A DNA stretch of 64,000 nt from positions 124,001 through 188,000 of the forward strand of contig NZ_JXDG01000012.1 in the NCBI RefSeq assembly GCF_000820515.1. Direction: 5' to 3'. The notes beneath the pieces are model-generated. The model did not search any database. It was not told the origin of the DNA and saw only the letters and a program-made list of their open reading frames with translations. The first letter of the stretch is position 1. Every line of letters begins with the position of its first letter. This stretch comes from Pseudomonas batumici. GTDB taxonomy: Bacteria; Pseudomonadota; Gammaproteobacteria; Pseudomonadales; Pseudomonadaceae. The position numbers were made by a program, and so were the translations under genes. Shown piece by piece: positions 36,148-43,078 of the stretch.

Positions 36148-37797
36148 ATGCAGACGGCCTACACCGTCCTGATTCTGTTGATGCTGGTGGGCGTCTCGCG
36201 TTTGCTCTGGCGGGTGATCCCGCTGCCGCTGCCGTTGGTGCAGATTGCCGCCGGGGCGGTGCTGGCCTGGCCGAGCCTGGGGCTGCATGTGGCGCTGGAC
36301 CCGGAATTGTTCCTGTTCCTGTTTCTGCCGCCGTTGCTGTTTTCCGATGGTTGGCGCATGCCCAAGCGTGAGCTGTGGCGCCTGCGCGGACCGGTCCTGA
36401 CCCTGGCCGTGGGGCTGGTGTTGTTCACGGTGGTCGGCGCCGGCTGTTTCATTCACTGGTTGTTGCCGGCCATCCCCTTGCCGGTGGCGTTTGCCCTGGC
36501 CGCGGTGTTGTCACCGACCGATGCGGTGGCGGTGTCCGCGATCTCCCAGAACCGCCTGCCGACACCGCTGATGCATATGCTCCAGGGCGAGGCGCTGATG
36601 AACGATGCGTCGGGCCTGGTGACCTTCAAGTTCGCCCTGGCGGCGGCCGTGACCGGTGCGTTCTCCCTGGCCAATGCGAGCCTGACCTTTGTCCTGGTGG
36701 CCGTGGGCGGCCTGGCGGTCGGTGTGGCGCTGAGCTGGCTGGTGGGGCGTTTTCGGCTGTGGATGATCGCTCGCGGCTGGGACGATCCGGCGACCCACGT
36801 GGTGTTCATGCTGCTGTTGCCGTTCGCCGCCTATGTGTTGGCCGAGCGCCTGGAGGTTTCGGGGATTCTGTCGGCGGTGGCGGCGGGGATGATGCAGAGC
36901 TGGCTCGACCTGTTGCCGCGCCAGACCAGCACCCGGCTGCTCAACCGCAGTGTCTGGTCGCTGCTGGAGTTCGCCTTCAATGGGTTGATCTTCCTGCTGC
37001 TGGGCCTGCAGTTGCCGGATATCGTCGAGGCGGTTGCCAGCCATGCGACCTCGTTGTGGCCGACCTTGCTGTACCGTGGCCTGGAGGTGCTGGCGATCTT
37101 CCTGGCGCTGGTGGCGTTGCGGTTTGTCTGGGTGCACAGCATCTGGCGCTTGTCGGAGCTGTTGCGCTACTGGCGTGGCAAAGACCAACTGTCGGGGCTG
37201 CCCAAGGCGCGCTCCTGCTGGTTGCTGACCGTGGGTGGTGTGCGCGGCGCGGTGACGCTGGCGGGTGTGATGTCGGTGCCGCTGCTGATCGCGCCCGGGG
37301 CGGACTTTCCCGAGCGTGACTTGCTGGTTTTCATTGCCGCGGGGGTGATTCTGCTGTCGTTGGCGACGGCCAGTATTGCCTTGCCGCTGCTGTTGCGCGA
37401 GTTGCCGAAGCGTTCGGATGACCGGCATCGCGGCGAAGTGCGCGAGGCCTGGAAGAGAACCGCCGAGGCGGCGATCCATGTGCTGGAGGCTGAGGAACTG
37501 GGCGCGCAGCAGGACACGGTTCAGGATGCGGCCCAGGCGGCGCTGGCGACCGAGTTGAAAGCGCGGTTGATGGCCGAGTACCGGCATCAGTTGGAGGTGT
37601 TCAACGACTCCGCCGAGGCCCAGGCGCTGGCGTTGCAGATGGACCTGCTGGAGCGCCGCTTGCGCTTGACGGCGCTGCGGGCGCAGCGCCTGGAGTTGTA
37701 CCGGCTCAGTCGCCAGCACCAGATCGGCGACGATGTGTTGCGCGAGGTGCTGGCGGAGCTGGACCTGAGCGAGGCGAACCTCGGTTCGGTGAAATAA
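36148..37797 (+). CDS. CPA1-family sodium/proton antiporter
   Basis: 549-residue inner-membrane exchanger of the CPA1 (NhaP/NHE-like) family. About a dozen helices fill residues 1-415. Ion-binding motifs are LSPTDAVAV with Asp125 and NDASGLV with Asp153. A cytoplasmic tail of about 130 residues (from LLRELPKRSDDRHRG) is charged and helical, a likely regulatory part. Na+/H+ exchange is expected; K+ transport cannot be excluded. It stands alone and converges with the AAA ATPase operon at a shared terminator. Confidence 0.9.
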   Translation: MQTAYTVLILLMLVGVSRLLWRVIPLPLPLVQIAAGAVLAWPSLGLHVALDPELFLFLFLPPLLFSDGWRMPKRELWRLRGPVLTLAVGLVLFTVVGAGCFIHWLLPAIPLPVAFALAAVLSPTDAVAVSAISQNRLPTPLMHMLQGEALMNDASGLVTFKFALAAAVTGAFSLANASLTFVLVAVGGLAVGVALSWLVGRFRLWMIARGWDDPATHVVFMLLLPFAAYVLAERLEVSGILSAVAAGMMQSWLDLLPRQTSTRLLNRSVWSLLEFAFNGLIFLLLGLQLPDIVEAVASHATSLWPTLLYRGLEVLAIFLALVALRFVWVHSIWRLSELLRYWRGKDQLSGLPKARSCWLLTVGGVRGAVTLAGVMSVPLLIAPGADFPERDLLVFIAAGVILLSLATASIALPLLLRELPKRSDDRHRGEVREAWKRTAEAAIHVLEAEELGAQQDTVQDAAQAALATELKARLMAEYRHQLEVFNDSAEAQALALQMDLLERRLRLTALRAQRLELYRLSRQHQIGDDVLREVLAELDLSEANLGSVK

Positions 37798-37850
37798 CCG
37801 CTGGGAATGATGTCCGCCGCGCGTTGAGCGGGAATGCCTACCCCATGAAC

Positions 37851-37880
37851 GCGGGGCGACCGAACCGAGGTCGCCCCGCG
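37851..37880. terminator. Inverted repeat between converging antiporter and ATPase genes
   Basis: GCGGGGCGACC and GGTCGCCCCGC form a perfect 11-bp stem with a seven-base loop, 53 bases after the antiporter stop and 25 after the ATPase stop. There is no T run on either side, so termination efficiency is uncertain. Confidence 0.65.
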
Positions 37881-37904
37881 GGCCCGTTAGGCATGAACTC
37901 CGGA

Positions 37905-39515
37905 TCAGAAGTCTATGCGGCGGCCACCTGTCTGTGTTTCAGCCCCGTCTTCATTGAAGGTCGCCGCTGAAGCACTGATTGCATTCTGGTTTGCCCATTC
38001 CCGCAGTTTTGTAAACTCATCCTTGCGCACTTTGCTCATGGGGACCATGCGTGAAATCGTTGCTTCAAAGTCACTCATTGCCAGGTCAGCCGGGTCGCCG
38101 GAACCACTGACCCGCCTTGAGAAGGCGTCGATCAGGGAGTCGCCTACCCAGGCTTCGAGCTCGGCGCCGGAGAGCGAGATGTTTTGTCCGAAATTGGCCT
38201 CTCCGCCCAAGGCCACCAGACGATCCAGATCAAATTGCCCGGGATCACGCTTCAACTTTATGAGGTGTATCTCAAGAATTTTCTTTCTTTCCAGCGCCGA
38301 GGGGAAATCAACGAAGAATATTTCGTCAAACCGGCCTTTCCTCAGCAGCTCAGGTGGAAGACTGGCAATATTGTTGGCAGTGGCAAATACGAAAACCGGG
38401 GCGGTTTTCTCTTGCATCCAGGTCAGCAGCGTGCCGAACACCCGCGTAGCAGTTCCACCATCGGAAGAACCACTGGAGGAGCCGGAGAGGCCTTTTTCAA
38501 TTTCGTCGATCCATAGAATGCAAGGCGAAATAGCTTCGGCGGTTCGAAGCGCGGAGCGGATATTCGACTCCGAGGACCCCACGACACCTTGAAATATCTT
38601 CCCCATATCAAGGCGTAGCAACGGCATATTCCATGACGAAGATACGCACTTGGCGGTCAAGGATTTACCGCAGCCGGGAACACCGGTCAGCAGCAGGCCT
38701 TTGGGCGTTCCCACGCCGAACTCCTTGGCGGCTTGACCGAAGCACTGGCTACGAAGATGAAGCCATTTTTTCAACGTGGCCAATCCACCTACATCATCAA
38801 GATCCAGCTGGGAGTCTATGTACTCCAGGATTCCGGTTTTTCGGATAATCTGCTTTTTCTCGGCCAGCAGATCCTTGACCGTGTTTTCATCCAGCATCAG
38901 GTTGGAGACAAGCGATCGCGACAGGGAATTGTCAATCTCCAGGCTTGTGAGTCCCAGCGCGGCGTCGACGAGTTTTTCCTTGCTGTCCTGGGGCAGATTG
39001 ATTTTTACGTTGTCGTTGCTCTTCCAGGCCGCCACAAAACCCTCAATCTGGGTCTTTACCTCATCCCGGGAGGGAAGCGGAAAATCAATTAACGTCACTT
39101 CCTTCTGGAGGTCATTGGCGATTTCAAAACTGGGTGCAACGATTATGCAGTTGCTTCTGTAGCCGTGTGAGCGGATTTTGATTGCGAAATCTTTAAGGCG
39201 GCGTCGATAGACAGGGTTGGCACTGGTCGTCAGGTAGTTGTGTGCATCGCGGAACACGAAAATGTTCTTGCTGTTGTCTTCTCGCGCCTTTTCCTCACAG
39301 AAGTCCAGCGCCAGTTTCAGGTCAAAGGTTTTATCGCCGACAACGGCACCGTTGGTCTGGACACCCTGCGTCGAACTCCAGAGAAACAAGCGGTGATTGA
39401 GGGATTTGGCGATCTCCCCCAGTTCCGCCACAACCCGCTCTTCTTCGTAGGATTCGATCACCAGAATCGCATAACGTGCTTTTAGATAGTCCGTGATTTG
39501 CTGGGTGCGGTTCAT
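37905..39515 (-). CDS. Ycf46-like AAA+ ATPase
   Basis: 536 residues from ATG 39515, which overlaps the stop of the radical SAM gene (ATGA); GAAGAG lies nine bases upstream. Residues 1-200 form a non-ATPase domain starting YAILVIESYEEERV, similar to the N-terminus of cyanobacterial/plastid Ycf46. The AAA+ module follows: Walker A GVPGCGKS at 278-285, Walker B ILWIDEIEK with Asp337-Glu338, sensor 1 in FATANNIASLP, and the second-region LRKGRFDEIFFVDFP with the arginine finger. No protease site or membrane helix is present. It is likely a hexameric remodelling ATPase working on the other three operon products. Substrate unknown. Confidence 0.82.
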   Translation of the reverse strand: MNRTQQITDYLKARYAILVIESYEEERVVAELGEIAKSLNHRLFLWSSTQGVQTNGAVVGDKTFDLKLALDFCEEKAREDNSKNIFVFRDAHNYLTTSANPVYRRRLKDFAIKIRSHGYRSNCIIVAPSFEIANDLQKEVTLIDFPLPSRDEVKTQIEGFVAAWKSNDNVKINLPQDSKEKLVDAALGLTSLEIDNSLSRSLVSNLMLDENTVKDLLAEKKQIIRKTGILEYIDSQLDLDDVGGLATLKKWLHLRSQCFGQAAKEFGVGTPKGLLLTGVPGCGKSLTAKCVSSSWNMPLLRLDMGKIFQGVVGSSESNIRSALRTAEAISPCILWIDEIEKGLSGSSSGSSDGGTATRVFGTLLTWMQEKTAPVFVFATANNIASLPPELLRKGRFDEIFFVDFPSALERKKILEIHLIKLKRDPGQFDLDRLVALGGEANFGQNISLSGAELEAWVGDSLIDAFSRRVSGSGDPADLAMSDFEATISRMVPMSKVRKDEFTKLREWANQNAISASAATFNEDGAETQTGGRRIDF

Positions 39516-40069
39516 GTGGGGCATCTCTTCACTGCATCAGGCGATGTCTGTTGTATGGGGAGACCGGTCTTGGTCATGCTCAGGCTTGAAACAACGAATT
39601 CAACGGTTCTTTTTGTCCTGAAAAAGTCGATGTCCACCCTGTCGCTGGTCTTGATCAGTTGCTTGTGTTGATAGGGGTGTATGGCGTTGCTGTGATAGCG
39701 GCCGGCGAGTGTCAGGTCAACGGCCTTGACGACGCGCGTCATGGTCGCATCCCGAAAAATCTCCTTGGGGGCGTAGCCGGTGTAAAGCACCCAGTTTTTT
39801 TCACGATGGACAGCGTTGATAAGGGCTTCTATGGCCAGGGCCTGGTCGAGCGGTTCTCCACCCGAGATGGTCACGCCATCGATTGAGTCCAGGGCGTTTA
39901 TCTGCTCGGCCAATGCGCTCACGGGAATGGACAGGCCGGTCTCGGGGTTATGGGTGGGCTGGTTGAAACAGCCCTTGCAGTTCAGCTCGCATCCCTGCAC
40001 CCATACGACCAACCGCAACCCGGGGCCGTTGGCGCGACTCAGTTCGGTATGATGCAGATTGATGTTCAT
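39512..40069 (-). CDS. Radical SAM enzyme, glycyl-radical-activase type
   Basis: 185 residues. The 4Fe-4S/SAM cysteines are Cys27, Cys31 and Cys34 (CX3CX2C) in WVQGCELNCKGCFNQ. They are followed by the SAM-binding GVTISGGEPLDQ and by VLYTGYAPKEI. Size and motifs are those of NrdG-like activases, which generate glycyl radicals in partner enzymes. No glycyl-radical enzyme (NrdD, PflB) is in the window, so it may act on an operon partner or be a repurposed member. Its ATG abuts the stop of the DUF1257-like gene, and its end overlaps the ATPase gene. Confidence 0.8.
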   Translation of the reverse strand: MNINLHHTELSRANGPGLRLVVWVQGCELNCKGCFNQPTHNPETGLSIPVSALAEQINALDSIDGVTISGGEPLDQALAIEALINAVHREKNWVLYTGYAPKEIFRDATMTRVVKAVDLTLAGRYHSNAIHPYQHKQLIKTSDRVDIDFFRTKRTVEFVVSSLSMTKTGLPIQQTSPDAVKRCPT

Positions 40070-40702
40070 CTACAGGCGCGCGCTCAGTATTTGAAGCGTC
40101 TGTTCTTCGTGCACCACCGTGTATTCCGGTTTCCATTCGGTCAACAGTTCGGCTGAAGGGCTGGCCAGGAGTGATTCAAGTTCTTGCGTAAGCGTCGTGC
40201 AGATATCGCCTTTTACGCCGAAGACCTCTTCTTTGACTTCATTGCCCGACAGGGTGACACGAACGCTGTATTCGTAGTTTGAGCCGAATTCAACTTCAAA
40301 ACCGTCGGCTGATTCTTGCAGGCGCGCCGGAATACCGGTTGCCTCTATACGACGAAGGGTGGCATCGATGGCAACGCCGACATAAGCCCGCTGAAAACGT
40401 GAAGCCAGGTCCGCCATGATCACTTCATCACCGGGTGAACGGGATTCGCGCTCGATTAATAGCGTATAAACAGGGTCTTCAATTTTGCAGGCGAAAAAAT
40501 TGAAGCCGTTTTCAGCGCGTGCGCAGATGGCGCGAAATTGGCGCTTGCCCATGTAACCCAGCGGGCCCAGGGCCTTCTTGCTGAAGTCACTGTTGAATTC
40601 GGCAACCAGTGCGGTCGTCGGTTCGAGTCCAAGCTTTACAAAGGCCTTTGCTATCGCTTCTTCGTCGGTATAAGTGAACTCGAATTTCGTACAGTGCGAC
40701 AT
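40070..40702 (-). CDS. DUF1257 (Ycf35)-DUF2997-like fusion protein
   Basis: 210 residues from ATG 40702 (MSHCTKFEF). The N-terminal two thirds resembles Ycf35/DUF1257: an MSH start, AIAKAFVKLGLEP, RQFRAICARAENGFNFF, and LASRFQRAYVGVAIDATLRRIEATG. The last 60 residues (EFGSNYEYSVRVTLSGNEVKEEVFGVKGDICTT..., ending EWKPEYTVV) look like the small DUF2997 domain. Elsewhere these are often separate neighbouring genes. It contains four cysteines, no obvious catalytic set. Both assignments are from pattern memory, supported by the Ycf46-like ATPase two genes on. Function unknown. Confidence 0.6.
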   Translation of the reverse strand: MSHCTKFEFTYTDEEAIAKAFVKLGLEPTTALVAEFNSDFSKKALGPLGYMGKRQFRAICARAENGFNFFACKIEDPVYTLLIERESRSPGDEVIMADLASRFQRAYVGVAIDATLRRIEATGIPARLQESADGFEVEFGSNYEYSVRVTLSGNEVKEEVFGVKGDICTTLTQELESLLASPSAELLTEWKPEYTVVHEEQTLQILSARL

Positions 40703-40703
40703 G

Positions 40704-41684
40704 CTACAGCTCCAGCTTCCGGCCCGATCTGGCCACCTCTGCGTTCTTGGCGTCGCTTGACGGGGCAGGCGCAAGTTCCATGTCGCGGGCAGCTGTTGAC
40801 GTCTCCGGTTCGAGCGTGGAAGTTTGGGAGGGTGTGGTGTCGTCAGTGAGAACCACTCGGCGTCTTTGTGGGGCCTTTGGCGCCGCGTCGGCACCAAGCA
40901 GGTTGGCATCAATCACTTCAAGCAGTCGTTTTATCACCAGGCTCGGGCTTGAGGTCAATTTCTCATGGAGGCCAATGCGTAGCAACGTGCCGCTACCATC
41001 ATTGAATATCAATTTGACGCAGTGGCTATTGTCTTCGTCGCCGATGATGCCAATGCGAGTAATCTGATTCAGAGGGCGAGAAAGCTTTTCCCAATACTCG
41101 CCATTGAAGGTGGCGACGACTAATTGGGTGGCGGTGGCGACAAAAGCGTTACTGCCCCTTTGGATATTGTCGGCATCAAAGTTCTGGTAGCTCGCCAGGG
41201 CTTTTTCCCCTGTGTTGATTCCCAGGGAAGAGGCGAGGTATTCGTTGGCTGAATAATCGACGTCTTCATGAAACTTCAGGGATTTTGACAAGGCGTAGAA
41301 GCCAGCGAAGGCGGTGATCGTGCTAGCACCGACTAACACAATTCTGGAAGGGTCGAGCAGTAAAAACACAATGGCGAACAACGCGACTATCCAGTATCCA
41401 TATTTTACGGATTTCTGCGCCAGGAGCTGCTTTGACCGGTAAGCGACGAAGGATTTTCCCGCGATGTATTTTCTCTGCGGGATAAACAGGACCACGGCCG
41501 CGCCAAAGAATAGTGCACCGAGAAGCCCTAGTGCCGCGGAACCGTTTTTTCCGTTTTGCAAACCATCAAGAAAGACCCCGATACCACCGGCCGTGAGCAC
41601 AGGAATCATCGCCAGAATGAACAGGCCAACGACCTTCCCCTTTGTCTCCATGATCATTTTCCACAGGGGAATAGTCGTTACCAC
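40704..41684 (-). CDS. Four-helix membrane protein with cytoplasmic domain
   Basis: 326 residues from GTG 41684, preceded by AAGGAG with a five-base gap. Hydrophobic segments at about 17-36, 49-69, 95-109 and 114-130 are probable membrane helices. A soluble region (about 140-270) contains NAFVATATQLVVATFNGEYWEKLSRPLNQITRIGIIG, whose alternating strands recall a bacterial PH-like domain (weak). The last 55 residues are a disordered Pro/Thr/Ser/Ala tail. It is the first gene of the four-gene operon; one base separates its stop from the next ATG. It may tether the complex to the membrane. No family is firmly recognised. Confidence 0.7.
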   Translation of the reverse strand: MVTTIPLWKMIMETKGKVVGLFILAMIPVLTAGGIGVFLDGLQNGKNGSAALGLLGALFFGAAVVLFIPQRKYIAGKSFVAYRSKQLLAQKSVKYGYWIVALFAIVFLLLDPSRIVLVGASTITAFAGFYALSKSLKFHEDVDYSANEYLASSLGINTGEKALASYQNFDADNIQRGSNAFVATATQLVVATFNGEYWEKLSRPLNQITRIGIIGDEDNSHCVKLIFNDGSGTLLRIGLHEKLTSSPSLVIKRLLEVIDANLLGADAAPKAPQRRRVVLTDDTTPSQTSTLEPETSTAARDMELAPAPSSDAKNAEVARSGRKLEL

Positions 41685-41753
41685 ACTCTCTCTCCTTGAT
41701 GAGCCAGTTTTACAGTGTTGATGCGAGGGTTTCGCAATTAAGATGTCCGGCGC

Positions 41754-41759
41754 ATTCTA
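41754..41759 (-). promoter_or_regulatory. Candidate -10 box for the four-gene operon
   Basis: On the minus strand TAGAAT lies 69 bases before the GTG of the membrane-protein gene. A clear -35 is not seen. The gap between dapC and the operon (41685-41842) is A/T-richer here. Confidence 0.35.
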
Positions 41760-41782
41760 CACGGCCAGTTGATAAAAAGAAC

Positions 41783-41818
41783 GGGAGCGGGGCTTGCGTG
41801 CCGGCAAGCTCCGCTCCT
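41783..41818. terminator. REP-like hairpin after dapC
   Basis: GGAGCGGGGCTTGC pairs with GGCAAGCTCCGCTCC with one mismatch, 25 bases past the dapC stop. The arms resemble a degenerate REP, but only one compact hairpin is present. It may serve as the dapC terminator. Confidence 0.55.
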
Positions 41819-41842
41819 GCAAGGAGGGTGTTCGGCCGTGGG

Positions 41843-43042
41843 TTATTTGCGGCGCAGGATGAACGCGCGAATCCGCTCCGCGGCCTCGACACATTCGGCC
41901 AGCGGTGCAACCAGTGCCATGCGCACGCGACCGGCCCCCGGATTGACGCCGTCCACCTCGCGGGACAGGTAGGAACCCGGTACCACCGTGACATGCTCCT
42001 CGGCAAACAGATCACGGCAGAACGCCGCATCATCGCCTTGCACATTCGGCCACAGGTAGAAGCTGCCGTCCGGGCGCTGCACATCCAGCACCGGCGCCAG
42101 GATCTCCAGCACCGCATCGAACTTCTCCCGATACAGCGCACGGTTGGCCCGCACGTGCACTTCGTCGTTCCAGGCGGCCACGCTGGCCAGTTGGGTCTGC
42201 ACCGGCATCGCGCAACCGTGGTAGGTGCGATACAGCAGGAAGGCCTTGAGGATATCGGCGTCGCCGGCGACGAAGCCCGAACGCAGCCCCGGCAGGTTGG
42301 AGCGCTTGGACAGGCTGTGGAACACCACGCAACGCGCAAAGTCCTTGCGGCCCAGGGCCACGCAGGCGCTGAGCAGGCCCGGCGGCGGGCTCTGTTCGTC
42401 GAAGTACAGCTCGCTGTAGCACTCGTCGGCGGCGATCACGAAGTCATGCTCGTCGGCCAGGGCGATCAGCTTCTTCAGGGTCTCCAGCGGGATCAGCGCC
42501 CCGGTCGGGTTGCCCGGCGAGCACAGGAACAGGATCTGGCAGCGCTGCCAGATCTCGGCCGGCACCGCGTCGAAGTCCGGGTTGAAGCCGTTCTCGTCCA
42601 GGCACGGCAGATAGTGCGGCTTGGCTCCGGCCAGGAAGGCCGCGCCTTCGTAGATCTGATAGAACGGGTTGGGGCTGACCACCAGCGCGTCGTCGCCACG
42701 GTTGACCACGGTCTGGGTGAAGGCGAACAGCGCCTCGCGGGTGCCGTTGACCGGCAGCACATGGCGCGCCGGGTCGATCCAGCCGCTCGGCACGCCGAAA
42801 CGCCGTTCGCACCAGGCGCCGATGGCTTCACGCAGGGCCGGTACGCCGAGGGTGGTCGGGTAGACCGCCATCTTCTCCAGGTTGGCGGTCAGGGCCTCGG
42901 CGACAAACGTCGGCGAACGGTGCTTCGGTTCACCGATGGACAGGGCAATCGGCCGCTTGTCCGCGTTCGGTGTCACGCCGCCCAGCAGGGCGCGGAGTTT
43001 CTCGAACGGGTAGGGCTGCAACTGGTTCAGGGCATTGTTCAT
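41843..43042 (-). CDS. dapC: Succinyldiaminopimelate transaminase
   Basis: PLP aminotransferase of the lysine/diaminopimelate pathway, converting N-succinyl-2-amino-6-ketopimelate with glutamate. 399 residues from ATG 43042 (MNNALNQLQPYPF). Fold-type I class I motifs: substrate loop SIGEPKHRSP, Asn178 in CSPGNPTG, and the PLP-lysine Lys246 in FHSLSKRSNLPGLRSG, with RMALVAPL at the end. It lies 36 bases after glnD on the same strand, as in P. aeruginosa from memory. Family certain; dapC rather than argD-like use is inferred from context. Confidence 0.9.
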   Translation of the reverse strand: MNNALNQLQPYPFEKLRALLGGVTPNADKRPIALSIGEPKHRSPTFVAEALTANLEKMAVYPTTLGVPALREAIGAWCERRFGVPSGWIDPARHVLPVNGTREALFAFTQTVVNRGDDALVVSPNPFYQIYEGAAFLAGAKPHYLPCLDENGFNPDFDAVPAEIWQRCQILFLCSPGNPTGALIPLETLKKLIALADEHDFVIAADECYSELYFDEQSPPPGLLSACVALGRKDFARCVVFHSLSKRSNLPGLRSGFVAGDADILKAFLLYRTYHGCAMPVQTQLASVAAWNDEVHVRANRALYREKFDAVLEILAPVLDVQRPDGSFYLWPNVQGDDAAFCRDLFAEEHVTVVPGSYLSREVDGVNPGAGRVRMALVAPLAECVEAAERIRAFILRRK

Positions 43043-43078
43043 CGGTAACGGTGCTCGCTTCATTCAGGTGTCTGCGCG

